This document shows, one piece after another, positions 1 through 8,213 of a stretch of 28,121 nucleotides of DNA (positions are counted from its first letter, which is position 1; each line of letters starts with the position of its first letter). A model generated the notes under the pieces. The model ran no database searches and was not told where the DNA came from. It saw nothing but the letters and a program-made list of their open reading frames with translations. The stretch lies in assembly GCA_038254435.1 (NCBI GenBank), contig JBBSGD010000031.1:1-28121 (forward strand), read 5' to 3'. The DNA is from JBBSGD01 sp038254435. GTDB taxonomy: Bacteria; Actinomycetota; CADDZG01; WHSQ01. A program made the translations under genes and the position numbers.

Positions 1-141
1 GTCAAGGAGCTGGTTGCCGCCATCGAGGATCACATCAAGCTGCACAACAAGCACCCCAAGCCCTTTGAATGGCACGCCAGCGCTGATGAGATCCTTGGCA
101 AGATGGCGCGTTGTAAAGAAGCGTTAGAGACGGGACACTAG
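1..141 (+). CDS. IS630-family transposase, C-terminal fragment (cut by window start)
   Basis: The frame is open from the first base and ends at TAG 139-141, giving the last 46 residues of a protein. The tail contains HNKHPKPFEW followed by ADEIL and a basic helix. This is the usual end of IS630/Tc1-mariner-like DDE transposases (hN-x-x-pKPF-x-W-x-x-x-a-d-x-IL). The catalytic DDE residues would lie upstream and cannot be seen, so activity is unknown. The stop overlaps the GTG start of the RNase H gene by one base (TAGTG), so there is no room for an IS terminal inverted repeat between them. Either the element's end has eroded or the fragment now acts only as the upstream part of the rnhA transcript. 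The family call rests on a short segment but the motif is characteristic. Confidence 0.75.
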   Translation, partial: VKELVAAIEDHIKLHNKHPKPFEWHASADEILGKMARCKEALETGH

Positions 142-584
142 TGGACGCGGTCCTCCACACGGACGGGGGCGCGCGCGGCAACCCGGGCCCGGCCGGCATC
201 GGCGTCGTGCTGGCTGACCCCTCGGGGGGCGTCATCGCCGAGCTGGCCGAGGGCATCGGGGAAACCACGAACAACGTCGCCGAGTACCGCGCTCTCATCG
301 CCGGGTTCGAGCTTGCGCTCGAGCGCGGCGTCACCGACCTCGAGGTCTTTCTCGATTCCGAGCTCGTCGTGGCCCAGATGCAGGGCCGCTGGAAGATCAA
401 GAACGACAGGCTGCGCACACTGGCCGTTAGGGCGCGTTCCCTGATGCGCCGCTTCGACTCGGTCACCCTCGCCCACGTGCGCCGGTCCGAGAACGCCCGC
501 GCGGACGGCCTCGCCAACGAGGCGATGGACGAGATCGCCGCGGCGGACCGCGCGAGCGACCCGCGCCAGGACCGGCTCCTGTAG
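141..584 (+). CDS. rnhA: Ribonuclease HI
   Basis: This 147-residue protein matches the length of a single-domain RNase HI, which cleaves the RNA strand of RNA:DNA hybrids in the cytoplasm. The motif TDGGARGNPGPAG near the N-terminus carries the first catalytic Asp (D8). TTNNVAEYRAL supplies E48, LDSELV supplies D72, and the ENARADGLAN segment supplies D122, with His112 just before it. All four acidic catalytic residues are therefore present. GTG at 141 is the natural start because only seven residues precede D8. It overlaps the stop of the upstream transposase fragment by one base, which implies translational coupling to that gene. The last 15 residues form a polar tail outside the fold. The gene ends just before the cobalamin riboswitch, whose promoter probably lies inside or at the end of this coding sequence. 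Confidence 0.93.
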   Translation: MDAVLHTDGGARGNPGPAGIGVVLADPSGGVIAELAEGIGETTNNVAEYRALIAGFELALERGVTDLEVFLDSELVVAQMQGRWKIKNDRLRTLAVRARSLMRRFDSVTLAHVRRSENARADGLANEAMDEIAAADRASDPRQDRLL

Positions 585-589
585 GCTGG

Positions 590-707
<118 letters not shown>

Positions 708-757
708 GTTGATTGGTCGGTCTGCGCGGTACGGACCCGGAACGAAAGGAGCGCTCT

Positions 758-1801
758 ATGAAGCGCACACCCTGGCGGCTCGTCGCCTGTCTTGCAGGCT
801 TGACACTCGTGGTCGCCGCCACCTCCGCCACCGCAGCACCCAGCTCAAAAAAGCGCGCGCACGTCGCCGCGCGTTTCCTCGTGAACCATCAGAAGGCAAA
901 CGGGTCCTTTCCCGCGTTCTCACCCATCGGTTCGACGGCGGACGGGCTCATAGCCCTCGTCGCTGCCACGCGGTCCGCGGCCGCCGTGCGCGCCGCGCGC
1001 CACTACCTTGCCACTCGCACCGACGACATCGACGGCATCGGTTCTACCGCCAAGGTAGCGATGGCCGCGGTGGCCGGAGGCAAGGACCCGCGTGACTTCG
1101 GCGGTCGCAACCTGGTGCACGCGATCGCTAAGAAAGAGAGAAAGAGCGGCAGGTACGGCCGGGGGACTGCGGTGCTCGACCAGGCCCTCGCGGTGCTTGC
1201 TCTAAAGGCGGCGGGGCACCGGAAGTCGCCGAGCGCGCTCGCATGGCTCGCAGGCGCGCAGTGCCGCGACGGGGGCTGGCAGTACGACGCGCCGGCGTCG
1301 AAGGCAGACAACAAGCACTGCAACTCGGGTGATGCCGGCGACTTCTTCCGCTCCGACACCAATACGACCAGCTACGCAGTGCAGGCTCTTAAGGCCGCGG
1401 GTTACAAGGGCTCGCTCGCGCACAGCCCGTTCGCCTACTTCAAGCTCGAGCGTGGGCGCGTGATCAAGTCCGCCAGGATGCACCGCGGCTATGCCTACGA
1501 CTTGTCTTTGCACCTCACCGATGCCAACTCCACTGCCCTCGTGCTGCAGGCTTACGCAGCGGCAGGAAAGACCCCGCCGCGCGGGGCACGCCACGCTCTT
1601 GCCGCGCTGCAGTACCACCTTTGCGGCGCGCACGCGGGCGCGTTTGCGTTTAGCTGGGTCAAGCGCAACGGCGCCTACCATCACGATGGTCACAACCTCG
1701 GAGCGACCATCGGAGCAATCCCCGGCGTTCTCGGGCGCGCACTCCCGGTGAGGGCTGCCGCGCACCTGAAGCCCGCGCCGCGGCCCGGCTCCTGCTCGTG
1801 A
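758..1801 (+). CDS. Secreted alpha/alpha-barrel protein with squalene-cyclase-like repeats; predicted corrinoid-binding, intrinsic-factor alpha-domain-like
   Basis: The 347-residue protein has a Sec signal peptide (basic start, hydrophobic core about 8-22, AxA-type site near 23-27), so it is exported. The mature part has repeated helical-barrel segments with a small-residue motif: GSTADGLIAL (58-67), GSTAKVAMAA (95-104), NTTSYAVQAL (202-211) and NSTALVLQAY (257-266). It also has a QW-like QCRDGGW at 168-174. This is the terpenoid-cyclase/prenyltransferase-repeat fold, which is also the fold of the alpha domain of animal intrinsic factor and transcobalamin. Mature cysteines (169, 188, 289, 346) could form disulfides. 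The ATG at 758 was chosen because GAAAGGAG sits 6 bases upstream; an in-frame start at 713 would add residues before the signal peptide. It is the first gene after a B12 riboswitch and overlaps the next gene by 4 bases. A cyclase role is unlikely for an exported protein in this operon. Corrinoid binding is inferred from fold and context. Confidence 0.75.
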   Translation: MKRTPWRLVACLAGLTLVVAATSATAAPSSKKRAHVAARFLVNHQKANGSFPAFSPIGSTADGLIALVAATRSAAAVRAARHYLATRTDDIDGIGSTAKVAMAAVAGGKDPRDFGGRNLVHAIAKKERKSGRYGRGTAVLDQALAVLALKAAGHRKSPSALAWLAGAQCRDGGWQYDAPASKADNKHCNSGDAGDFFRSDTNTTSYAVQALKAAGYKGSLAHSPFAYFKLERGRVIKSARMHRGYAYDLSLHLTDANSTALVLQAYAAAGKTPPRGARHALAALQYHLCGAHAGAFAFSWVKRNGAYHHDGHNLGATIGAIPGVLGRALPVRAAAHLKPAPRPGSCS

Positions 1802-2814
1802 CTCAAGGGCCGGCACCGGGCAGGCTGCGCGGTTTCTTGGCCGCGCTTGCAATCGTGCTCGGTGTGACCGCGCCGGTAGTCGCCGCGCCGGCCCCGGCAG
1901 CGTGCGCGGCGGAGAGTCATCACGCGGCCCTCGTGGTCGACACCGGCGGCCACGTCTACCGCTACTGCGTGGGGTTCTCGGACGCGCGCGTGTCGGGCGT
2001 CCAGCTCATCGAGCTGGCACACGATCAATACGGGCTCGACTACGCGTTCGGCTACGGGGGCAGGGGCGTGTGCCGCCTGGCCAACGTCGGATCGACAAGC
2101 GGCTGTCTCGCCGCGGGCGAGCAGTTCTGGGCCTACTGGCGCGGCGACGGCTCTCAAGGTTGGTCCTCGTCCTCGCTGGGAGCCGCCGACACCACAGTTG
2201 CCGACGGGGACGTCGAGGGCTGGTCGTATGGGTCGGGCAGCAGCCCGACTTCGCACCCGCCGCCGCCCGGCACCACGCTCGCGTCGGTGTGCGAGCCCGA
2301 GCCGGCCCCCAGCCCCAGCCCGTCGCCGGGGACACAGCACTCGGGCGAACATGGCGGGCGCCACACCGCGCACCACCACCGGGGCGGGCACGATCAAGGG
2401 GCCGCGGAGCAGCCGCAAGGCAGCCGCTCCTCGGGGACTCGCGGGCAGGGAGGCTCGCCGGCGCATGCGAGCGCGCCGCCCTCGCCGCCGGCGTCACCGG
2501 CTCCCGTGGTGTCTGCACCCGCGTCCCCGCCTTCCTCGCCGCGCTCGCATACCCGCCCCGCGCCCAGGCATCAGCCGCGTCGCGCGGGCAACTCTCCGGC
2601 GCATAAGCAAAGGGGCCACCGTCACCGCGGCTTTGGGTCCACACCGTCCCCAAGCACTACCTCCCCGCAGCCGCGCTCGCAGCAAGCCGCAGCGACGAGC
2701 AAGAACGGTGGCGGCGGGCCGCCCGCAGCGGGCCTGGGGGCCCTCGGCGCGGCGCTGCTGCTCGCGGGAGCCGGCGCCGCGGCGGTGCGCCGCCGGGCGC
2801 GCGCGGGCTCCTAG
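1798..2814 (+). CDS. Secreted, C-terminally anchored protein with DUF4430/transcobalamin beta-domain-like region
   Basis: The 338-residue product begins with a signal peptide (hydrophobic about 13-30, Ala-rich cleavage region). A compact domain follows at about 40-166 with four cysteines (57, 92, 103, 165) and the motifs GEQFWAYW (107-114) and GDVEGWSYG (137-145), which resemble the DUF4430 family found as the C-terminal beta domain of transcobalamin-like proteins. Residues about 167-300 are a low-complexity linker rich in Pro, Ser, His and Arg, with a His cluster at 185-198 (HGGRHTAHHH). A single hydrophobic helix (about 311-330) followed by RRRAR anchors the tail in the membrane, so the domain would be tethered outside on a long stalk. 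It starts with GTG overlapping the previous stop (GTGA) and ends one base into ecfT. Together with its neighbour it looks like a split two-domain cobalamin-binding protein. The ligand is inferred. Confidence 0.7.
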   Translation: MTQGPAPGRLRGFLAALAIVLGVTAPVVAAPAPAACAAESHHAALVVDTGGHVYRYCVGFSDARVSGVQLIELAHDQYGLDYAFGYGGRGVCRLANVGSTSGCLAAGEQFWAYWRGDGSQGWSSSSLGAADTTVADGDVEGWSYGSGSSPTSHPPPPGTTLASVCEPEPAPSPSPSPGTQHSGEHGGRHTAHHHRGGHDQGAAEQPQGSRSSGTRGQGGSPAHASAPPSPPASPAPVVSAPASPPSSPRSHTRPAPRHQPRRAGNSPAHKQRGHRHRGFGSTPSPSTTSPQPRSQQAAATSKNGGGGPPAAGLGALGAALLLAGAGAAAVRRRARAGS

Positions 2815-3611
2815 TGCATCCCGGCGCCTGGTTCGTGTGGGCGCTGGCCGCCGGCGCAGTTGCCGTGGGGACGACGAATCCCTTCTACCTCGTGCTCCTG
2901 TGGGCGGTGTCGTGGACCGTGTACGCGCTGTGCCGCCGTGACAACGCGGGTGGTGACGCGTGGCGGATCTTCGTGGTGTTCGGGCTCATCGCACTGGCGA
3001 CGCGCACCGCGCTCGTCTTCTTTGGTCCCGTGGACGCAGGATCCGTTGTTGCCGCGGCGCTCGAAGGCTTGCGCCTCGCCACGCTGCTCGTTGTGTTCGG
3101 GACCTTCAACGCGGTGACCGACCCGTTCGCCGTGCTCCGGCTCGCGCCGCGCCGCTGGCACGAGCCGGCCCTCGCCGCGGCTCTGGCGCTGTCGATTGCG
3201 CCCCGCATGATCTCGGCGGCCGGGCAGGTGCGCGAGGCCCAGCGGCTGCGCGGCATCAAGGTGCGCAAGCTCGCGGCGCTGCCCGCGGTGGTGGTGCCCG
3301 TGCTGGCGACCGGGATGGAAGAGGCGGTGACTCTCGCCGAGAGCATGGACTCGCGCGGGCACGGCCGCGGGACGCGCACCCGCTACCGCCCGCAGCCGTT
3401 CGCAGCGCGGTCGTTCGCGGTCACCCTGGGAGCCTTCGCCGCCGCGGGCGCGTTCGTCGCGTTGGGGGTAGCGGGGTCCGGGGACGCCACCTACCAGCCG
3501 TGGCCCCTTGTGTGGCCCGGCGCATCGGCGTGGATGGTGCTCGCGGTGGCGGCCCTGGCGCTGCCGGCGGCAGTGCCGTCGGGGCCGCGTGAAGGCGGCG
3601 GGGCCGGGTGA
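2814..3611 (+). CDS. ecfT: ECF transporter transmembrane component EcfT (CbiQ family)
   Basis: This 265-residue membrane protein couples ATP hydrolysis to the substrate-binding S component in energy-coupling-factor importers. Hydrophobic segments lie near 5-35, 48-66, 82-105, 117-135 and 200-250. The two cytoplasmic coupling motifs that dock into the ATPases are visible: AQRLRG at 142-147 and AESMDSRG at 175-182, each ending in the diagnostic Arg-Gly. The start GTG at 2814 overlaps the previous stop (TAG) by one base, and its own TGA overlaps the next gene's GTG. The position between the exported proteins and the fused ATPase makes this a dedicated (group I) ECF module rather than a shared one. 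Confidence 0.88.
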   Translation: MHPGAWFVWALAAGAVAVGTTNPFYLVLLWAVSWTVYALCRRDNAGGDAWRIFVVFGLIALATRTALVFFGPVDAGSVVAAALEGLRLATLLVVFGTFNAVTDPFAVLRLAPRRWHEPALAAALALSIAPRMISAAGQVREAQRLRGIKVRKLAALPAVVVPVLATGMEEAVTLAESMDSRGHGRGTRTRYRPQPFAARSFAVTLGAFAAAGAFVALGVAGSGDATYQPWPLVWPGASAWMVLAVAALALPAAVPSGPREGGGAG

Positions 3612-5194
3612 GCGACGCGGTCCTCTTCGAGGGGGTGACCTTCACCTATCCCGGCGCGCCCGCTCCGGTGCTGGCGGGCGTCGAGCTCGAGCTGGCCGCC
3701 GGATCCTTCGTTCTCGTCGCCGGCCCAACGGGGGCCGGCAAGTCGACGCTCGTGCGGGCGGTCAACGGCCTCGTGCCGCACTTCTCGGGTGGGACCATGT
3801 CCGGACGGGTGAGCGTGCACGGCCGCAGCACCACCGAGCAGCCGCCGCGCCGGCTGGCCGACCTCGTGGCGTTCGTACCGCAAGATCCGGGGGCCGCCTT
3901 CGTCCTCGACAGGGTCGAGGACGAGCTCGCCTACGTCATGGAGAACCTCGGTGTCCCCGGCGCGGTCATGCGCCGCAGGGTCGAGGAGACCCTCGACCTC
4001 GTGGGCATAGAGCACCTGCGCGACCGCAGCGTGACCACCCTCTCGGGCGGCGAGCGGCAGCGAGTCGCGGTGGCGGCGGCGCTCACGGCGGGGCCGCGCG
4101 TGCTCGTGCTGGACGAGCCCACGAGCCAACTCGACCCGCAGGGGGCCGAGGACGTTCTTGCCGCGTTGCAACGGCTGGTGCACGACCTCGGGATGACGGT
4201 GATCCTTGCCGAGCACCGCCTCGAGCGTGTGCTGGGCTTCGTCGACGTCGCGCTGGCCTGCCCAGGCGATGGACGGGTAGTGGCCGGCTCGCCGCGCCGC
4301 GCCATGGACGTGCTCGGCTCGGGCCCTCCGGTGACGCGCCTCGGGCGCAGGCTCGCCTGGGACCCGCTCCCGCTAACGGTGCGGGACGCGCGTCGCCGCG
4401 CCGCGGACCTGAGCTTGGTGCCGCCCGCTGCCGGGCCCCCCGCCGCCGGAGAGGTTGTTCTCGAGGCGCGGCGGCTGCGGGCCTCTTACGGCGAACGGAC
4501 CGTGTTGAGCGGTGTCGACTTCACCCTCGCGGCGGGCGAGATTGTCGCCCTCATGGGTCGCAACGGGGCCGGCAAGACGACCCTGCTGCGCTGTCTCGCC
4601 GGCCTGCACGCCCCCGCCTCCGGGACGGTGAGCGGCCGTGTGGGCCCGCCGGTGGCGGGCCGCGACGTCGCCCTCTGCCCCCAGACCCCCGAGTCGGTGC
4701 TGTTTCGCGACACGGTTGGTGGTGAGATCGACGCGACGCTCGGCGCTCACCTCGGCGGGCAGGGGCGTGACGGGGTCCTTGCCGACTTCGGGCTGACGGG
4801 CCTTGCGGCGCGCCACCCGCGCGACCTGTCGGCGGGGCAGCGCCTCCTGGTGGCGACTGCGGCGATCGCCGCAACGGGGGCCGGGGTCCTGCTGCTCGAC
4901 GAGCCGACGCGCGGGCTCGATCTGGAGGCGAAGGAGCGGCTGTGCGCCGTGCTCGAGCTGAAGGCTGGGCGGGGGGAGGCCGCGGTATTCGCCACGCACG
5001 ACGTCGAGCTCGTCGCCGAGCTTGCGACGCGGGTAGTCATCCTCGCCGGCGGCGAGGTCATCGCCGCCGGAGGGCCGGGAGAGGTCCTCGGAGATTCGCC
5101 GGTGTTCGCCCCCCAGATGGCGCGCGTATTCGGCCCCGGGTGGCTCACGCCGGAGCAGGTAGCAACGGCGCTGGGAGTTGAGGCGCGGGCGTGA
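3608..5194 (+). CDS. ecfA: Fused EcfA-EcfA' double ATPase of an ECF importer
   Basis: The 528-residue protein holds two complete ABC ATPase domains in tandem. Domain 1 has Walker A GPTGAGKST at 39-47, signature LSGGE at 145-149 and Walker B ending in D169-E170. Domain 2 has Walker A GRNGAGKTT at 317-325, a variant signature LSAGQ at 407-411, Walker B with D431-E432, and the switch His464 in FATHD. In domain 1 the switch His falls in AEHRLERV. Many ECF systems encode the two ATPases separately; here they are one chain, so the heterodimer-like pair is fixed. It overlaps ecfT and the S-component gene by four bases each (GTGA). The role is to power uptake of the S-component substrate, predicted here to be a corrinoid. 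Confidence 0.92.
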   Translation: MSDAVLFEGVTFTYPGAPAPVLAGVELELAAGSFVLVAGPTGAGKSTLVRAVNGLVPHFSGGTMSGRVSVHGRSTTEQPPRRLADLVAFVPQDPGAAFVLDRVEDELAYVMENLGVPGAVMRRRVEETLDLVGIEHLRDRSVTTLSGGERQRVAVAAALTAGPRVLVLDEPTSQLDPQGAEDVLAALQRLVHDLGMTVILAEHRLERVLGFVDVALACPGDGRVVAGSPRRAMDVLGSGPPVTRLGRRLAWDPLPLTVRDARRRAADLSLVPPAAGPPAAGEVVLEARRLRASYGERTVLSGVDFTLAAGEIVALMGRNGAGKTTLLRCLAGLHAPASGTVSGRVGPPVAGRDVALCPQTPESVLFRDTVGGEIDATLGAHLGGQGRDGVLADFGLTGLAARHPRDLSAGQRLLVATAAIAATGAGVLLLDEPTRGLDLEAKERLCAVLELKAGRGEAAVFATHDVELVAELATRVVILAGGEVIAAGGPGEVLGDSPVFAPQMARVFGPGWLTPEQVATALGVEARA

Positions 5195-6087
5195 GGACGC
5201 GCCCGCTCAGGCTCGCCGCCCTGGTTGCCGCCAACGTCCTCGGCGTGGCGGCCTTTGCGTGGCCCTTCCTTCTGTCGGAGGCGCGCGGCGGCAACGCGCA
5301 TTCGTGGGATGCGCCGCTCGTCACCGGCGCGCTGCTCGTGCTGCTCGCCGCCCTGCTGTTCGTCGAGCTAGGGCGCGGGGGCATGGGGCCCAAGAGCGTG
5401 GCGCTGATCGGCGTGCTCGGGGCCGCCATGGTGGCGCTGCGCCTGCCCGGGTTCGTGGCCGGGTTCTCGGCGATGTTCATAGTCGTGCTCGTCGCCGGCA
5501 ACGCCTTCGGACCCGGCTTCGGCTTCGTCCTCGGCGCCGTAGGGACGTTTGCCTCGGGCATGTTCGTGGGCGGGCTGGGGCCGTGGCTACCCTTCCAGAT
5601 GGTCGCGGTGGGATGGGTGGGCATGGGGGCAGGGCTGCTGCCCCGCAGGACCGGTTGGCCGCTGCGCATCGGGGCTCTCGCGCTGTACGGGTTCGCCGCC
5701 GGCTATCTGTTCGGCGCCCTGATCAACCTCTACTTCTGGCCCTTCACGGTGACCTCGGGACCGCTCGGCTACGCCCCGGGCTCGGGGGCCGGGCTCAACC
5801 TCGCGCACTACGCCCACTTCTACCTCGTCACCTCCGCCGGATGGGACACGTTTCGCGCGGCCGGCAACATCGTCTTGGTGCTGGTGCTCGGCCGTCCCTT
5901 GCTCGGGGCGCTCGACCGCGCCGCCACGAGGATGAACTTCCAGGTGACGCAGGCTCCACCTGGGGCGCATAATCGAGTCGCGAGCCGGCCGGGCGGCCGC
6001 GGCGCCAGGCTCCGCAAGGAGCTCGCGCGTCGAGGAAAGTCCGGACTCCGCAGGGCAGGACGCTGGGGAAAGTCCCAGGCGGGGTGA
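5191..6087 (+). CDS. ECF transporter S component, predicted cobalamin/corrinoid-specific; 3' end overlaps rnpB
   Basis: The 298-residue protein has about six hydrophobic segments between residues 8 and 245, with conserved-looking GPWLPFQM, a following GWVGMGAGLLPRR loop and an NLYFWPF segment. This architecture matches S components encoded beside EcfT/EcfA. The B12 riboswitch and the two exported proteins make cobalamin or a precursor the best substrate guess, but the sequence alone does not fix specificity. The start GTG overlaps the ATPase stop. The last membrane segment ends near residue 245, yet the frame runs on to TGA 6085-6087. Residues from about 264 are encoded by bases that also form the 5' part of RNase P RNA, giving an unusually basic tail. 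A one-base indel near the end would instead stop at TAA 5970-5972. The membrane core is therefore secure but the exact C-terminus is not. Confidence 0.75.
   Translation: MRTRPLRLAALVAANVLGVAAFAWPFLLSEARGGNAHSWDAPLVTGALLVLLAALLFVELGRGGMGPKSVALIGVLGAAMVALRLPGFVAGFSAMFIVVLVAGNAFGPGFGFVLGAVGTFASGMFVGGLGPWLPFQMVAVGWVGMGAGLLPRRTGWPLRIGALALYGFAAGYLFGALINLYFWPFTVTSGPLGYAPGSGAGLNLAHYAHFYLVTSAGWDTFRAAGNIVLVLVLGRPLLGALDRAATRMNFQVTQAPPGAHNRVASRPGGRGARLRKELARRGKSGLRRAGRWGKSQAG
5944..5973 (+). promoter_or_regulatory. Candidate rnpB promoter inside the S-component gene
   Basis: GTGACG at 5944-5949 (4 of 6 matches to TTGACA) and CATAAT at 5968-5973 (5 of 6 to TATAAT) are separated by 18 bases. A start about 7 bases downstream would fall at 5980-5981, exactly where the rnpB P1 stem begins. 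Called by eye from consensus and position. Confidence 0.5.
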
Positions 6088-6380
6088 CCCGTGGAACAGT
6101 GCAACAGAGAGCAGACCGCCTCCCGTCCCTCACGGGGCGGGCGGTAAGGGTGAAAGGGTGAGGTAAGAGCTCACCGGCGTGCCGGGCGACCGGTGCGGCC
6201 GGGCATACCCCGTCCGGAGCAAGGCCAAGCAGGAGGTATGGGCGGCCCGTCCGCCGAGGGCTTGCGCCCGAGGCACCTCCGGGTAGGCCGCACGAGGCGA
6301 ACGGCAACGTTCGTCCCAGATGGATGGCCGCCGGGGCCCGCGTGCGGGCCCTACAGGATCCGGCTTACAGGCCGGCTCGC
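5980..6380 (+). ncRNA. rnpB: RNase P RNA, bacterial type A
   Basis: This is the catalytic RNA that trims tRNA 5' leaders. The outer P1 stem is a perfect 11-base match: GCGAGCCGGCC at 5980-5990 pairs with GGCCGGCTCGC at 6370-6380. The conserved CR-I sequence GAGGAAAGTCCGGACTCC starts at 6032. The ACAGAGAGCAGACCGCC region follows near 6102. GGTGAAAGGGTGAGGTAAGAG lies near 6149, AGATGGATGGCCG at 6318-6330 is the CR-V region, and GGCTTACAG at 6362-6370 precedes the 3' strand of P1. Length (about 401 nt) is normal. Unusually, its first 108 bases overlap the 3' end of the upstream ECF S-component frame on the same strand. Confidence 0.96.
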
Positions 6381-6387
6381 AATCTTT

Positions 6388-6416
6388 GGGCCCCGTCCCC
6401 GCCGGGGACGGGGCCC
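6388..6416. terminator. Strong hairpin between convergent rnpB and histidine-kinase gene
   Basis: GGGCCCCGTCCCC (6388-6400) is perfectly complementary to GGGGACGGGGCCC (6404-6416) with a 3-base loop. It begins eight bases after the rnpB 3' end and lies 24 bases beyond the end of the convergent kinase gene. It could stop transcription from both sides. No U-run follows in either direction, as is common in high-GC actinobacteria. Confidence 0.7.
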
Positions 6417-6440
6417 CCTCGACTCACCAAGAGAAAACTC

Positions 6441-8213
6441 TCACACGCGCGGCACGGTGAATGAGAACGTCGCACCCGAGCCGGGATCGCTGGCCGCATG
6501 GATGGCGCCGCCGTGAGCCTCGACAATCAGCCGCGACAGATAGAGGCCGAGACCCCACCCCCGCTCCGGCCCCCCGGCCGTGAGACGGCTGAAGGGCTCG
6601 AACACACGCTCGAGATCGTCCGCCGCGATGCCCGGCCCGGCATCGCCCACCCGCACCGACACCTCGTCGCGCCCGGGGGTCATGGTCACCGTCACGGGCG
6701 CCTCGGTTGGCGAGTACTTGACGGCGTTGCCGATTAGGTTCAGCAGCACCTGCTTGAGCTTGTCGCGATCGGCGGACACCACGTCGTTGCCCGGTTCCAT
6801 GGTGATGATCGACCGCTCCTCGATGCCGGCGTCGGCGGCGGCCTCGGCGACTAGGGCTCCCAGCGCGCATTCTTTCTTGTCCAAGCGGATGCCGCCGCGC
6901 TCCATCGTTTCGAGATCAAGGACCTCGGACACGAGACGCCCCAGGCGCCGTGCTTCGCGCCCCAACGTCGTCACGAGGCGCTGGCGTTGGGCCCCCTCGA
7001 GGGAGTCGCCTTTGCGCTCGAGCATGTCTGCGATACCGGCGATCACGGCCATCGGCGAGCGTAGCTCGTGCGACACCATGGATATGAAGTTGCTGCGCAA
7101 GGCGTCGAGATCGCGCAAGCGCTCGGCGGTCTTGACGGCGTCCTCGTATAGCTGGGCGTGGCCTGCTGCGACGGCGACTGCTCCCGCGACGTCCTCGATC
7201 ATCGAGATCTCGGCTGCGGTCCAGGCACGCGGCCGCCTGGAGTGCAGAGCCACCACGCCGAGGATGCGGTTGCCGGCCCGCAGCGGCGTCGACAAGGCAG
7301 CGCGCGTCTCTGCAACCGCGAGGGCGACGGCGTGGTCTGGGGACTCGCCGTCGAGGCGCGGGTCCGTGGTTACGTCCGTGGTCCACTGCGTCTCGCCGGT
7401 CGCAAAGACGAGGCTCGAGATCGGGTACTGGCTCTCGGGTAGGCCGCTCAGCGAGCTCACTCCCTCGGCTACCCATTCGTGCTCCACCGGGGCGAGGCTC
7501 GAGCCCGACTCGTCGAGGAGGCGTATGAAGCAGCGGTCTGCCCCGGCTGCGGCGCCGATTGCCGCCACGCTCGTCGTCAGGACCTCTCTCGGGTCGAGCG
7601 AGCGGCCGACGGTGGCGGTGATCTGCCCAATCAACGAGCTCCTCTGCGCGCTCTCGGCTTCGGCAGCGAAGAGGCGCGCGTTGACGATGCCCACCGCAGC
7701 CATCGCACCCATGGCGACCACGAGGTCTTCGTCGTCCTGAGTGAAGGCCGGGTCGCCCGGGCTCTTCGTGAGATAGAGGCCGCCGACGAGCTCGCCGCGG
7801 TGGCGCAGGGGCACACCGAGCAGAGCGTCCATCGGCACGTGCTTGCTGGGGAACCCTACCGAGGCTTCGTGGGTCCCGAGGTTCTCGGTCCTGACGACGC
7901 GCCGCTCGGAGAGCACGAGGCCGAGAAGGCCGCGGCCGACCGGAAGGTGAGGCAACAGCGCCACCTCCTCGGCCGAGAGCCCGCGGTGCAGGAAATCCTC
8001 GATGCCCCCGTTGTCGTCGAGCGTCACCGCGGCCCCGTAGCGCGCTCCGGTCAGGGCCATGGAGCGCTCCACGATCTCGACCAGCACCCGATTGATGTCG
8101 AAGTCCTGGGTCAAGCGCAGGCCGACATCGAAGAACGAGTTGAGAAGGCGCGTGGAGGATCGGTCTGTCGTCACCGGCGCCGCGCGGTTCTTGGAGGACG
8201 GTCCCTTGCCCAC
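6441..8213 (-). CDS. GAF-GAF sensor histidine kinase (orphan)
   Basis: The 590-residue protein has two GAF sensor domains (about 38-180 and 205-355), a short coiled linker, a HisKA dimerisation/phosphoacceptor domain and a HATPase domain. The H-box FISMVSHELRSPM places the phosphorylated His at 382. N-box residues lie in NLIGNAVKYS (492-501), the G1 box is GDAGPGIA (523-530) and the G2 box is GWGLGL (552-557). No transmembrane helix or signal peptide is seen, so it probably senses a cytoplasmic ligand or redox state through the GAF domains. No response regulator is adjacent, so its partner is elsewhere. The start is GTG at 8213, near the divergent ridA gene. The gene runs convergently into rnpB and shares the hairpin between them. 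Confidence 0.9.
   Translation of the reverse strand: MGKGPSSKNRAAPVTTDRSSTRLLNSFFDVGLRLTQDFDINRVLVEIVERSMALTGARYGAAVTLDDNGGIEDFLHRGLSAEEVALLPHLPVGRGLLGLVLSERRVVRTENLGTHEASVGFPSKHVPMDALLGVPLRHRGELVGGLYLTKSPGDPAFTQDDEDLVVAMGAMAAVGIVNARLFAAEAESAQRSSLIGQITATVGRSLDPREVLTTSVAAIGAAAGADRCFIRLLDESGSSLAPVEHEWVAEGVSSLSGLPESQYPISSLVFATGETQWTTDVTTDPRLDGESPDHAVALAVAETRAALSTPLRAGNRILGVVALHSRRPRAWTAAEISMIEDVAGAVAVAAGHAQLYEDAVKTAERLRDLDALRSNFISMVSHELRSPMAVIAGIADMLERKGDSLEGAQRQRLVTTLGREARRLGRLVSEVLDLETMERGGIRLDKKECALGALVAEAAADAGIEERSIITMEPGNDVVSADRDKLKQVLLNLIGNAVKYSPTEAPVTVTMTPGRDEVSVRVGDAGPGIAADDLERVFEPFSRLTAGGPERGWGLGLYLSRLIVEAHGGAIHAASDPGSGATFSFTVPRV

Noticed and set aside
713..757. Upstream start for the alpha/alpha-barrel protein
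   Set aside because: It would add charged residues ahead of a good signal peptide and overlap the riboswitch tail; GAAAGGAG supports ATG 758.
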